Positions 47,487-59,094 of a stretch of DNA of 64,000 nucleotides are shown here, one piece after another. A program made the translations under genes and the position numbers. This DNA comes from Isoetes taiwanensis (lineage: Eukaryota; Streptophyta; Lycopodiopsida; Isoetales; Isoetaceae), in contig JAJEKV010000646.1 of NCBI GenBank assembly GCA_021234155.1, forward strand, positions 1 through 64,000, given 5' to 3'. The number at the start of each line of letters is the position of its first letter. The first letter of the stretch is position 1. The notes beneath the pieces were generated by a model. The model ran no database searches, was not told where the DNA came from, and saw only the letters and a list, made by a program, of their open reading frames with translations.

Positions 47487-49540
47487 ATTCCTCCTTCATG
47501 ACAAGTAACAAAATAATAGACTGTCACAGTATCAGAGATTGAGTATTGAGAGATATAATAAATGTTGTAGCTCCTACACTCCCAGCATTAATTTGAACCT
47601 GTGAAACTTAACTTGTAGTAATGCCTTTGTTAACACATCTGCAACTTGATCTTCAGTGTTTATGTATTCAACTGAGACACAACCTTTTGCAACTAGTTCT
47701 CGAATGAAATGCATGTGAATTTCTATGTGCTTTATTCTCTGATGGAGGACATGATTCTTAGTGATAGCTATACAACTGAGCTTGTCACTTAATAATACAG
47801 TAGGGCCTTGTTGCACAACTCCAAGTTCTCTTAATAGTCTTCTAGCCCACACTATCTCTTTTCCAGCTAAGGTAGTGGCAGCATATTCTTCTTCAGCAAA
47901 TGGCATAGCTACACTTGTTTGTTTCTTTGACTTTCAACTTACAGATCCTCCTCCTAGCATTAGAGTAAACCCTGAAGTAGACTTTCTGTAGTCTAAATGT
48001 GATGCCCAATCAGCATCACAGTAGGCTATTAGTTGAAGATCATTACTTGAGAATGTGATCCCTTGTTCTTGTGTACCTTTCAAAACCTTAGGATCCTCTT
48101 GCAGCTATTTAGTGCTGTTGACCTGGATTACTTGCATATCTACTTAATAGACTTACTGAGAAAGCTACGTCTGGTCGAGTGCAATTTGTGACATAGAGTA
48201 GACATCCAAGCAATTTTCTATATAGAGTATTAGCCATTTCTGTCATCTCAATTCCTATTCTTGGTGACATGGATGCTGAAATTTTGTGTTCTGGAAAAAG
48301 AGGCATTTCAGCAGTCTTGCAATTCATCATTCCAAATCTCTGAAGTATTCCCTTTATGTTTGATGTTTGTGTCAAGATCATTATCTTATGCTCCCTGTCC
48401 CTTTAACTTCAATTCCCAAAAACTTCCTCAGCTCACCCAAGTCTGTCATCTTAAATTTGTCTTTCAAAGTCTAAAATAATTTATATCATTGTCACCATTA
48501 TACAGTCATCTACATATAAAGCAATTATACAAGTTTTGCCTTGATCTCTTCTAACATACAAGTTCCCATCACTTTGAAACTTCTCAAATCTATTCTCTCT
48601 TAGAAATTTATCCATGCAAAGATATCACTGTCGAGGTGATTGCTTTAACCCATAAACTACTCTCTTTAATTTCCATACCATGTTGTGTCCTTGTTCAAAT
48701 CCCATAGCTTGCTTCATAAATATTTCTTTCTCCAAATTAGCATTCAAGAATGCAGTACTCACGTCCATATGATGTACTTCAAAATTATTTGCATTTGCAT
48801 AAGCTAGCAACATTCTAATACTTGCAAGTTTGACTATAGGAGAAAATGTTTCATCAAAATCTAAACCCCTTTTATGTGAATATCCCCTTGCAACCAGTCT
48901 AGCTTTGTAAATATTTGATTTTCCATCTAGTCCAGTCTTTAGTTTATAGATCCATTTATTGTCTACAACAATATTCCTGTCACTAGGTTTCTCAACTAAT
49001 TCAAATGTCCCTGACCTTTTAAAAGCTGAGACTTTCTCCTCCATTGCAAGTTTCCAGTTTTGTGCTTCACTGGAATTTATGGGCTCATCATAGCTGCTGA
49101 GCACATGTGGTTCAATAATTGCCACTATATGGCTTAATTCCTCCTCTTCGTCATGAGCATCAATTAGCCTTAAGCTTCTTTCCTTATGTCTTCCATATTT
49201 TTCCACATCAGCCCTTGCTTCTTCAAGCAATTTTTCTGCTTCAGTTTTCTAGTCTTCTTCTTAAAAGTTGGCTGATCATTTTCATGGTTATTTTGGTCTT
49301 CATATTCAAGAGCATTGATCAGCTTGGTATCTGGTTTATTCTGTGGTGTCTCCATAGTTCCATCATCCTCCAGATCTGTTCTAATAATCTATTTTTCTGC
49401 TCCAGCTAGTTTTTGAGGCTATTGGCTGAAAGGTTTGACTTCTCTCTCCTTATACAAACAATTTTATTCAAAATGGACATCCCTACTTATGAGTCTCTTT
49501 TTCCTTAAAGGATCATATAATGCAAGTCACAACCTCTGAA
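47487..49540 (-). pseudogene. Ty1/copia pol remnant (integrase tail, reverse transcriptase, RNase H)
   Basis: On the minus strand the order is: integrase C-terminal end with YDPLRKK-like and SRDVHFE words (49540-49455); the RVT_2 reverse transcriptase (49230-48600; WKLAMEEKVSAF, NKWIYKLKTGLDG, KARLVARGYSHKRGLDFDETFSPI, HHMDVSTAFLNANLEKEIFM); the catalytic YVDD (about 48525-48511); the connection block with LGCLLYVTNCTRPDVAFSVS (48381-48109); and RNase H (47906-47574; AEEEYAATTLAGKEIVWARRLL, HIEIHMHFIRE, DVLTKAL). Frames change between these parts and stops occur, so it is not functional. Gag, protease and most of integrase are missing upstream of 49540. Confidence 0.9.
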
Positions 49541-49572
49541 TATCTTGAGTTGAATGAGATATAAAACCTTGC

Positions 49573-49648
49573 ATGGAGTTGAATATGGAGCAGCTCATAT
49601 GGAGCACCTCATGGAGCTGAATATGGAGCAGCTCATATGGAGCACCTT
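49573..49648. repeat. Two-copy tandem duplication, 38-bp unit
   Basis: The unit atggagttgaatatggagca with its following 18 bases (ending ggagcacctc) occupies 49573-49610 and is repeated at 49611-49648 with two substitutions. Inside the unit, atggagca is itself repeated. Confidence 0.9.
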
Positions 49649-50001
49649 ACAGTCCAATTGAATTGAAGAACCTATCTATCTCTATTTATACCCACAGGAA
49701 TCCCAAGAGAACCTTACACGTTGATTGGATCCAGCTAAATCCAAGCTACATTGGAAGTGACCAATGCCTTGCTGAATCCAAGTTGAATCCACTTCAAAAT
49801 ACATGTGTCGATTCTAAAGATTGAAATAACTAGAACAATTGAGATCTTGCCAAATCTGAAACTCTGAAGAATAGAAATAGGTTGAATTATGATGCAACAC
49901 ATGATGAAACATGGATTTCAAATCCTGGCTTGGCATGTAGATCTGCACTAACTCTATCCATCGGCTTCATTTAATTTAATGCGCACCACTCTAATGGGTT
50001 C

Positions 50002-50006
50002 AATAA
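50002..50006. repeat. 5-bp target duplication of the gag LTR element, left
   Basis: aataa, matching 56277-56281. Confidence 0.8.
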
Positions 50007-50588
50007 TGTTTAGGATCTGGGTTCGGGATCTCCTGCAAGACAGCCCTCTATGGGGACCCTTGGATCAACAGGAGAATCCTAGCTAAGTGTCACGCGGGAT
50101 TTTGCAAGAGAGAGAAGAAAGCAAGGAAAGGAGAGAACAAGACAAAAACAGTAAGCGGAAATAAGACTTTCTTGATATCAACTTGAGTACATGAACTCTC
50201 GTCAAGCGAGAGGAAAACAATCGAGACAAGGCCAAAATCTCATCTAAAAACTTGAGGTCTATCTCTACTCATATATATAGTACAACGGCCTTGGGCCCAA
50301 AATAGGTAGGTGGCAGGTTTCAGTTACCAACTCTCGGATCAACGCCTGATTTTCGGGGAATCTGGCAGCGCCTTCATTTTGTGCCTGGAATCCCGCTGAC
50401 TTTAGACTATACTCTGCGGAGGCCGTCATTTGTATGTTCTGGGTCTCTTCTTTGAATGGGGCGTGGTCCTCTGCGTGGGTTTCGGTGGGGGCGTGGGTGT
50501 ACTTCCCGATGCTTGACTTGGTGCCTTATTCCTGCCCTGCTCCGTGGTTCTCAGGAATAGTCCTATATCTGGACATACATGACTAACA
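50007..50588 (-). repeat. 3' LTR of gag-only LTR element
   Basis: Begins TGTTTAGGATCTGGG and ends GACTAACA on the plus strand, 582 bases. It matches 55692-56276 throughout, including gatatcaacttgagtacatg and ctcgtcaagcgagaggaaaa. A TATA-like word tactatatatatgag is read on the minus strand at about 50267-50281. A purine tract ggtagggggaag (minus strand) abuts its inner end at 50589-50600. Confidence 0.92.
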
Positions 50589-50600
50589 CTTCCCCCTACC
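50589..50600 (-). other. Polypurine tract
   Basis: On the minus strand ggtagggggaag sits directly before the 3' LTR. This is the plus-strand priming site of reverse transcription and fixes the element's orientation. Confidence 0.8.
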
Positions 50601-53592
50601 AAATGATACTCAGTGGAGAGAAAAGCGTGGAATGCCTCGTGAGGCGGGAAGTCAGGAACCTTCTGGAAATCATCTTGACGACTATGAGGGTGTGGCTCGT
50701 GATGATACTGCGGATGAGATTTTGCGGTCTTTTGAGCCTCCGGCGTTGAGGCCAATTGAAGGTGACGCGTTAATGAGAAAACCTGACTGTACCATGTCTT
50801 CAAGGGCACGGTGGGCTTCCGCGAAAACATACTGGCACTCGATGAAGAGGCATATCTGAAGGCCAAAGGCACCTGCACTAGCGTTCAGATTGCAATAATA
50901 GATGGGATGCTTACGTGCAAGGGAACACTGGAGGAGACATTTCAAAGTTGCACGTAATCCAAATTTTGGCGGGAACCGAGGGATCATGAGGCGTGAAAGA
51001 CACTCCAAAACGGGTGAGATCCCGTGGCGTCTTGAGCGGGCTTCTGCCAACCTCGTTCATTCGGAAGATAAATCCAATTTCAAGTGTGCTCCAATGTTTC
51101 ACCCTCTTGCCGCATTGCAGCGGCTAACAATATGGAACCCATCTGAGGTCTATAGAGATGTGAGCGGGGGTCCAATATGCGTGACCAGCCAGAGCCGTGG
51201 TCCCAAAATAGGTAACGCCAATCGGATATCAGATATTGACGGCGTGGGGGCGCTCTCAAGGATGCATACATATGATTTTCAGGAGGAGGCTGCATCATGG
51301 GCTTCTGTGCCTGATCACGGAATTCCTTGAGGAGATCAACATCCAAAGTCTGACACCATTATTCCCAATTTGAATAGGGTAGCAAGGTGTGCACAGAAGG
51401 AGGAACCCATTTCGTGGGAATGGTCTGACTTTCGAGGTATGCCCGAAGAGTGTTGAATCCACCAAGATGCTTAAATAGACCTAGGCAAAATGAATCCTCA
51501 TATCTTCATTCAAAATTTTCCTGACCTGGTGCAGAGTTTCTGCAATCCAAAGAGGGAGATGATGGGCAAGCTCGGTCATATACTCGTCCTTGAAAGCATT
51601 GGCCCATGTCTGATCCTAAAGATATTTATTCTCAGATGTCAAAAGCCATTTAACATTTTCATTGCCACGGAAAGCTCGGCTTTGCCCATCATCAAACTTA
51701 TCCAGAGTGTCGGCTAAATAGAAATCATGAATCACATATGCCATGGGTTGAACCAGGCGAAAAATAAAGAATTCATGATCATCACAAGTGAGAAGGTCAT
51801 ATACCAAGAGGGCACAAAAGAGACCTTTGTCTTCTACGGAGAGATCAGGCCAAATGGTAAGAAGATCATTTGTGCTGAGAGGCTCATTGATTTTGCCATT
51901 GGCAGAATACCACTTAAACAGGAAAAGATGGCGCCGCGAGACAATAGTCCAGAGAGCTCGTGGGTGTTGAGAAATCACCTGGAACATTGAGTGCTAACTG
52001 AATATATGTCTCATGCTGAGTCTGAGCGTCTTCAGCAGACTGAACAACTTGTTGCAACTGATGTTCCATGTCATGAATTCTGTTATCCTTTTCAGCAAGA
52101 AGGCGTAACTGATCTCTGATCTTCTTATGAGAATGTGGGGCCTGTGACAATGTAGGTCCGTGAGTAGAAAGCTGTAACTGAAGACTGGCGATTTCTGTGT
52201 CATCAATCAACTTCTGTTTCTAGGCTTCTGTGAGCTAAGCTTTCAGGGTTGTGACCTGTGTCTGAACTGCTGCAAGTTGGCTTTCTAAAGCAGAGATGCG
52301 GGCCTCTCCTTAAGTAACAAGATGAAGATGACGGGTGTAATCCTGTGTACAAATTCTGACTATCAACCAGAATTTTGTCTCTCTCTTTGAGTTGTGCCAG
52401 AAGTTCTTGAATAGTCGCTTGAAGTTGAATTTGCTGGTCTTCTAAAGTGGCATCGTATTTACTCTGAAGGCTTTCTTCAAGACTCTGAACTTGTGTGGTA
52501 GCTACCTGGAGATCACGGTGAACAGCATCCGTGGAATCCATATACTGTTTGACACCATTCATAAAGTGCTCTTGCGAGTCTTAAAGTCTTAGCATGCATT
52601 CAGCAACCTCCTGTTCATACTGATACAACACTCGTCTTGACGGGGGAGGAACAAGAGGTTAAAGCGGTAATGACTGTTGTGGGATTGTGGAAACAGTGCA
52701 TTGAGAAACTTGCTGGGAGTGGGAATTTTCAACTTGTGTGGACTGGGAAGAAGGGACATTTATGACAGGACGATGGCATGGTGCTTGAGGGCGTGGGGAG
52801 GGTTGTGCTTCAAGTCGCGGGTGGGAACTTTCTTCTTGTAGTTCGAGGATAGCAGGAATGACAGTATGCTAATGATTGGAGGCCGCAGATGGGGCTTCAA
52901 GATTTGTGGGGGACAAATGACTGGGCTCTGGAAGGCAGTGGTTGATGATGGCTTGAAACAGGGCTCCTATAGCTGATTCAAGGCCAGCATCTGGAGACTG
53001 TCTGAGACGATCGAGTTCATGAAGCAGGCACTGGAACATGATTTGGGGCCAATGTACAGAACTGGTGGAATAAATGGCATCAATTACAGTATGGAAAAAA
53101 ATGTTTGTTTATGTGGGTATTCTTGATGGAATAACCATAGAACTTTTTCCACAAAAATTTCACAAAGGCCTCATGGGGTTTGGCAATGTTTGTGAGCTTA
53201 TGAGTAGTGGCCGCGTATGGTGTTTGGCCATATACAGTGACATCATAATCTTGTAAAGCAGCCCAATTCAAAGAAGAAGTTCTTCCAGGTAATTGAAATG
53301 CCTGAGCCAAAAGATTTTGATTGAGAGTGATACGATTTTGATCCACCACCGTCTCATAACATGCGACGAGATGAGCAACGAACTGTCGGAGTTGAGTAGG
53401 ATTAGGGACAGGGAATTCTTGTTTGGAGAACTCAAACAACCCCGCCCCTTTCGCAACTTCTCGATTTGGACCTTCCAAAGGGTCGCGGACAGTGGCAGTC
53501 GAGAAAATAACAGATTCAAAAAGCACTGGATCCATCGGTGCGGTGGCCTGAAGAGTAGGAAGCTTGGGAGAGGCAGCCATGACGATTAACAA
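50601..53592 (-). pseudogene. ORF2 of the gag LTR element: unrecognised N-domain, long coiled coil, C-terminal region
   Basis: Minus-strand pieces follow one another. 53592-53080 begins M-LIV-MAAS and contains QLRQFVAHLVACYE, LNQNLLAQAFQLPG and KPHEAFVKFLWKKFYGY. A Pro/Ser/His-rich linker follows (about 53070-52600). The coiled coil is at about 52562-51914 (VATTQVQSLEESLQSKYDAT, QELLAQLKERDKIL, RISALESQLAAVQTQV, DQLRLLAEKDNRIHDMEHQL). The next region, 51987-51616, contains TIWPDLSVEDKGLFCALLVYDL. Basic and Pro-rich pieces continue to about 50430. Joined, it would be close to 1,000 residues. Several stops and frameshifts interrupt it. The N-domain loosely resembles the plant-specific ORFs found in Athila-like and other plant non-autonomous retroelements (an N-terminal domain with an LP word, then coiled coil). 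No enzymatic motif is visible. Confidence 0.6.
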
Positions 53593-54078
53593 GGAAGGTA
53601 GGGAGGCAGAAGACGGAGGACGAACGAATTACAAAAAGCTTTGTGTTTAGGGCGCGCGTCTTTTCAAGAAGAGGTTTTATAGGCAGCATTGAAAGTGGAA
53701 TCTGAACCGTTGAGTGTGCCAGATGGCAGCAGAGATGAAGAAAGCTTCCAGAATGCAAAAAAATTGGTTAAGTCCCAACCCGCAACTAAGAGTGAATGAA
53801 GGGTGAAGATGAACTGGAGTGAATGGTTTGATGGGACATCGTGAGGAGGTACGAGTAATGATGGTGGACGGTCGTGGTATTAAGGAAAAATAATTAAGAG
53901 TGGCAACTCGAGAGTCGAACGTCTTTAAAAATGGTGGCAGACACAGCAGTGCATAGGGATTGTACCATGACGATATTTGCAGCTAGATAGCAGAATCTGG
54001 GATTGGAATGTACCTTGCATGCCGACACGTCAGCATGGCGACCCAGAGTTGGTACGCGGTAAGATGAACTGAAGCCGT

Positions 54079-55647
54079 TTGATTTGTTCCTGGAAACTGA
54101 ACCTGGACTTGAGGAAGCTGAGGACATGCCGTAGTGGTATGACCCTATTCTTGACAAAGATAGCATTGTGCTTTAGAAGGATCAAAAGGACTTCGGGAAC
54201 CTTGACCCCTAGATTGTTGGGGTTGCTGAGACTGTTGATATTGTTGAGGCGGATAGGATTGATGTTGTGGATATTGCTGTGGTGTGGTCTGTACCTAGAA
54301 GACCATTTTTTGCCTGAAGGGTGTAGGATGAGCACGGGTACACTCTTCAGTAGAATGATTGCACATATTGCAACGCTTACAGTGAGGAGGACCATTGGAA
54401 GATTTACACTCATTTGCAAGATGAGTTTGGCACCAAATCTGACTTCGTTGAGAAGGAGCAGACTGGGGAGGTTGTACCGCATTCTGAGGAACCATGACAG
54501 GAGGCATGAAGGGCAGCTTTGTGAGGAAAACACCCCCAGAAGACACATTGATGGAGTAATTCACCAATTTGATGGCTTGCTCCAAGGTCTTGGGACGTAG
54601 GTACTCTGTCATAAGACGAATTGCAGGAGGGAGACCCTACAGAAACCATACTAGAATCTGGCTCTGCGTGGGATACTCTTTAAGTTTGCTGACAAGAATT
54701 TGGAGACGATCCACAATTCATGGGCAGACTCCGTGGGTTGCTGCTGAAGATCATTGAGCTGTTTCAGAAGCTGTTGATCATCATCCATGGTGCCATAATG
54801 AGAGAGAAAGGCAGTCTTCATCTCTTGCCAATTTTGTTTCTAGTGACTTTTGTTGGCCATGAGCCACTGATGAGGGGCTCCTCGCAGCATGGTGGAGAAA
54901 ATGTGGAACTTGAGTTGAGGCTGAGAATGGCCATTCAGAATAGCCAAGGCCTCAAATTCCTCCATATGAGTTGATCGAGGGGCTTCCCTTTGGTATTCCC
55001 AAAAATCGGATATGTGAGCTTGAAATTTTGAATAGGGGACGGAGCCTGAACTTGCGTGTAAAGTGGTGGAGCATAAATGGGAATATATCCTTGAGGTACA
55101 AATGAGCTGGGAACAAGGTGGTGGCATAGGAACCAAGAAACCAGGTGGTCCAAAGAGAGGCGCATCCGTGGGCAAAGGGCCGTGGGTCCCTCCTCAGTTA
55201 ACTTGAGATCAGTAATGTTGTAAACTGGAACCGAGTGCTAAAAGGAGGGAGAAGACTAAAATTCATGAACATGAGGAGGGCCAAAAGAGACATGAGGATA
55301 GCCCATCCCAGTCGGAGGAGAAGAGGTTGCGAAGGCAAAGGAGTGTGACCAGAAGGGATATGAATGTAAGTGCTGCCTGGAGTTTGAAAATAATGAGGAG
55401 TAAGATGGACCGGTGTATGATGTGGTGACTGTGGTTAAGAGCAGTGTTTGCAAACAGGGGGAGACCCTGGTCGAGAATTGACACGATGGATGGGCAGTGC
55501 CGACTGAGCGCATGAGCAGACACGGCCTCCTTCAATGTCAGTGTCAGGATCATACATTTTGCGAGCAGCTTCACGGCGCTGGTGGCGTTCCAATCGAGCC
55601 GCAGTTTGGCTAAGAAGTCCCTCAGGAATGAAAGCACGAGCAGACAT
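54079..55647 (-). pseudogene. ORF1 of the LTR element: Gag with two zinc knuckles, frameshifted
   Basis: It starts at 55647 (MSARAFIPEGLL), 27 bases inside the primer site. The retrotransposon gag core is at about 55010-54600, with HMEEFEALAILNG, FSTMLRGAPHQWLM and IVDRLQILVSKLKEYP; the G-A--QW word is characteristic of retrotransposon Gag. The region LRPKTLEQAIKLVNYSI follows. A first Cys/His cluster is at 54500-54340 (CQTHLANEC ... CKRCNMCNHSTEEC) and a second knuckle is at about 54165-54120 (CYLCQE-GHTTTAC, CX2CX4HX4C pattern). A TAG lies inside the second knuckle, and at least three frame changes occur. Gag forms the virus-like particle and binds the element RNA. Confidence 0.75.
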
Positions 55648-55673
55648 ATTAAGGGGGGAAAAAAAGAACTAAG

Positions 55674-55691
55674 ACCCGGTAGCGGCGACAG
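55674..55691 (-). other. Primer-binding site, tRNA-Asp-like
   Basis: Directly inside the 5' LTR the minus strand reads ctgtcgccgctaccgggtc. From its second base it resembles the site complementary to plant tRNA-Asp (TGGCGCCGTTGCCGGG), with three mismatches in 16. tRNA-Asp sites are used by Athila-like Ty3 elements. The mismatches leave the assignment open. Confidence 0.5.
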
Positions 55692-56276
55692 TGTTTAGGG
55701 TCTGGGTTTGAGATCTCCTGCAAGACAGCCCTCTATGAGGACCCTTGGATCAAACAAGAGAATCCTAGCTAAGTGTTACGCAGGATTTTACAAGGGAGAG
55801 AAGAAAAGAAAGGAAAGGAGGGAATAAGACAAAAATAGTAAGCGAAAATAAGACTTTCTTGATATCAACTTGAGTACATGAACTCTCGTCAAGCGAGAGG
55901 AAAACAATCGAGACAAGGCCAAAATCTCATCTAAAAACTTGAGGTCTATCTCTACTCATATATATAGTACAATGGTCTTGGGCCCAAAATAGGTAGGTGG
56001 CAGGTTTCAGTTACCAACTCTCGGATCAACGCCTGATGTTTGGGAAATCTGGCAGCACCTTCATTTTGTGCCTGGAATCCCGCTGACTTTGGACTATACT
56101 CCACGGAGGCCATCATTTGTCCGTTCTGGGTCTCTTCTTTGAATCGGGCGTGGTCCCTGCGCACGGGTTTTAGGGGCGTGGATCTACTTCTCCCGATGCT
56201 TCACACGGTGCCTTATTCCCCGCCTCGCCTCAGTGGTTCTCAGAATAGTCCCTGCACTGGACGTCTGGGACTAACA
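55692..56276 (-). repeat. 5' LTR of gag-only LTR element
   Basis: Begins TGTTTAGGGTCTGGG and ends GGGACTAACA, 585 bases, paired with 50007-50588. Differences between the two copies are mostly C/T and G/A transitions plus a few indels in the last third. Confidence 0.92.
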
Positions 56277-56281
56277 AATAA
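56277..56281. repeat. 5-bp target duplication of the gag LTR element, right
   Basis: aataa, matching 50002-50006. Confidence 0.8.
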
Positions 56282-57473
56282 AGATACTTATTAATGGTGG
56301 AATTTTGAGATCGGGGGCTTTGAATACCTAATCGACACGTGAAATCTTGAGAAGATCCGCCCTTTTCTCCCAGTTTGACATCTGACACAGGCTTGCTGGA
56401 TACAGCTGTACGACGCCAATTTCTGAAAAAGATAAGTTGCATTTACATAGCTGGTCACATTTCTTCCATCTTAAAAACGTGGCACTTTTCTATGATTTCA
56501 AATGGCGGCAGAGAAAAATTGCTATAACAGAAAAAATAAAAATTAGAAACTAGATTACATACGTTCAGATAATACAAGTTTGAATTGTGCGCATCCGTTT
56601 AGTTTTGCAAATACAATTACATTGCTATAATTATCAAAGAAATCCACAAACATACTAAGACAAACAAAATGTAAATGAGTGTTGCCAATGGTTGGAGAGG
56701 GTGCGGGGAAAATGGTTTGTCGGTTGGCGGTGTGAAATTGCCGGAAGTTCGGAGGTGAGCTAGTTGTGGGGGGGGGTGTTGGGGTGTGTGTGCACATTTG
56801 GATGCACAGTTTATTTGTGTGGAGGTTAAGGGTTGTTGTTTATGTAGCGTTCGTTAGTATAAGGTATATGCCTTGCTAGGCATGCCAGTGCAACATGTTG
56901 ATGGGCGGAGTGGGCTTGACGGTATTCATGTTATTGAAATATATGCACTTGGTTGGCTATATGTGATAAATGAGAGATGTTGATTAGAGGATATTGATGT
57001 GGTATCATTAGATATGCATATTTGAGCTCATGACTATCAAGTTTGAATGATGGATGTTGACTATGTGAAGGCATATTGATAAGATTGAGGGATTTGGACT
57101 GTTGTAACGACAGTTTTCGGTAAAGTGAGTTGATAAATTTACTAGGTGGACCCAATCTGTAGTTCTTGACGGGTACGTGCAATGGGTTTAAACTGAAGCC
57201 GACTAAATCGATTTGGTACCTAGAGTTCAGAACTGGTTGGACATCTTGCAGGGAGCAGGGAGCATCATACAAGGCTAGTGTGGTATGGAACATGGGTGTT
57301 TCATAAGAGCAGGGCTGAATATCACACGGGGTTTCTGCAACGGTTGCGTCATGATAGGTTTGTTGTGTTGGTAGGCATTTACAACAGGTTTGCAGAGGGA
57401 TTAGTTCTTATGCTTGTGAGGAACATCATCTTAGGTGAAGAGTGAGATTGCAATCAGTTGTTATTGAGTGGGT
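56282..57473. other. No supportable gene
   Basis: Several frames up to 120 codons lie on the minus strand (56931-57293) but none has a recognised motif. A short G-run and gtgtgtgtgc word are at about 56768-56794. Confidence 0.4.
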
Positions 57474-57491
57474 GAGGTTGAAAGCATTGAG
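57474..57491. repeat. Target-site duplication of LINE 2, left
   Basis: gaggttgaaagcattgag, 18 bases, identical to 59077-59094. Confidence 0.9.
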
Positions 57492-59076
57492 AGCATTGCT
57501 TTAGCAGTAAAATGTATCTAAAGGGCTGGAAATGATTCAATTAATCACCCTGTCTCTTGTCTCATCAGGCACTATCTTCATAAATGCCACCTTTTAGAGA
57601 ATGTAAGGATGTCTCTTCCCCATAGTCTTTAGTTTGATTTCAGTGTTCCTAACAGTATTCCAGGAATAATAAAGAAATGGATTAAGGCATGGAACTCAGT
57701 TAAAGGGATGTACTCTTGGAAAGAAGGCCTCTCTAAATATCAGACCATTTTTTGGAATCCTTCATTGCTCTTAAATAATCCTCAAATCTGTCTAAGTCTT
57801 CAGTTTCCTATCCAATGCAGGAAGTGGACAGACCGTGGGATTATCTATATCTCTGATTTTTTTGATGATAATGGGGGCTTCACCGAATTTCAAGATTCTA
57901 TCCGAAGAGATTTGGGAGAAGAACATGCCACATTATATCAGATTATAAAGGAAACTCTAAGTGAAGGCAGGTGGCATAATCAAACTACTCAGTGGCACAT
58001 TAAGGGTATGACAGGCTTTAAGGTTAAAAAAGCCTGTAGGTATCTTGCTCATGATTTATTTATTTCTATCCACCTGAAATGGAATATTAATGAAGACAGG
58101 TATATAGCTAATCTTATGTCCATGTGGAACTCACCTATAAATCCTAAAATAAAATCTTTTATGTGGCAGCTTTGGCATAGGGCCGTTGCCACTAATGCCA
58201 AGAGATTTAGGTTGAGAATGGCTCATTCTAATGTGTGTGTAAGGTGTTTACAGAAAATTGAAAATGAGGAACATCTCTTTCAAGGATGTCTATGGGCAGA
58301 GTGGGTTTTAGAACTTGCATCAGAGGAGTTCAACATTCCTTAACTTTCTACCACTCCTCCGGTGGATATCCTTTTCCCCCAACATCCAAATAATTGGAGA
58401 ATTTATATCCACCTTTGAAGAATGTGGAAAGCTCGCAACTCTTAAATATTTGAGCAGGAGATTATATGGCCCAAAGTTGTTATTTAGCAAGTCAAATATG
58501 ACATTGCTTGGATTCAGGAGGTATTTGAAACAGACTAGTTCTTATCTCTGATTTTGCAGATAATACTTTGATCCTGATGCGGACTCTGAAATGGGACAGG
58601 ATTAACTTGATGATTAATTCAATGTGGTTGGACCAAGGGCTGCATAGCTTACCCTGGAGACTCATGCAGATGTGAATGTTCATGCACTCAGAATTATGAC
58701 GCTAGAAGATGGCTCATTTGTGAGGCTATGGACAAAGCTAAAAAATTTAATCCAGCAAAGTGCCATCTGTGTGATTGCCCATACTGTGACTTCATCAACC
58801 TTAGCAGGGGAACAGGAAGGAAAGACAAGGCATAATGAATTCCAGAAGTACATCAAAGTATAACATGTTTTGGCTATGCATTCCAGACTTTTTATGCTGA
58901 TATTGTTAAAATGCTTTCATAAATAGGGGGTTTTATAGGCTTCCCATATAAAAAAGCTATTTTTTCTCAAGGGTATAACTTCCCTCTAAAAAGGTCATCT
59001 GCAACTTATTATGTACTACTATGCACCCTTTTTATACTACTTTTATACATTAATATATCAATAATAAAAAAAAAAA
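57492..59076 (+). mobile_element. 5'-truncated L1-type LINE with poly(A) tail and 18-bp target duplication
   Basis: The open frame 57708-58343 (211 codons) carries the zinc-finger region that follows the RT in plant L1 ORF2: W-NSPINPKIKSFMWQLWHRA, then CVRCLQKIENEEHLFQGC, a C-X2-C ... H-X4-C arrangement. A second frame (about 58344-58560) continues with the IYIH--RMWKARNS block, the usual C-terminal tryptophan/arginine word. RT catalytic motifs are absent through 5' truncation. The 3' end is a short poly(A) run at about 59066-59076, preceded by aataat. The perfect 18-bp duplication defines both borders. It is less decayed than LINE 1. Confidence 0.88.
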
Positions 59077-59094
59077 GAGGTTGAAAGCATTGAG
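59077..59094. repeat. Target-site duplication of LINE 2, right
   Basis: gaggttgaaagcattgag directly after the poly(A) run. Confidence 0.9.

Larger units (their letters stand above)
50007..56276 (-). mobile_element. Complete 6.27-kb non-autonomous LTR retrotransposon with gag and a second coiled-coil ORF
   Basis: The element has both LTRs (582 and 585 bases, TG...CA), a 5-bp target duplication AATAA, a primer-binding site next to the 5' LTR, and a polypurine tract next to the 3' LTR. All are placed consistently for the minus strand. The internal 5.1 kb holds ORF1, a gag with two zinc knuckles, and ORF2, which has an unrecognised N-terminal domain, a long coiled coil and a C-terminal part. I find no aspartic protease, reverse transcriptase, RNase H or integrase motif in any frame. 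It fits the gag-bearing non-autonomous class (TR-GAG) and would need pol from another element. LTR differences and many frameshifts show it is old or the sequence has indel errors. Confidence 0.85.
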
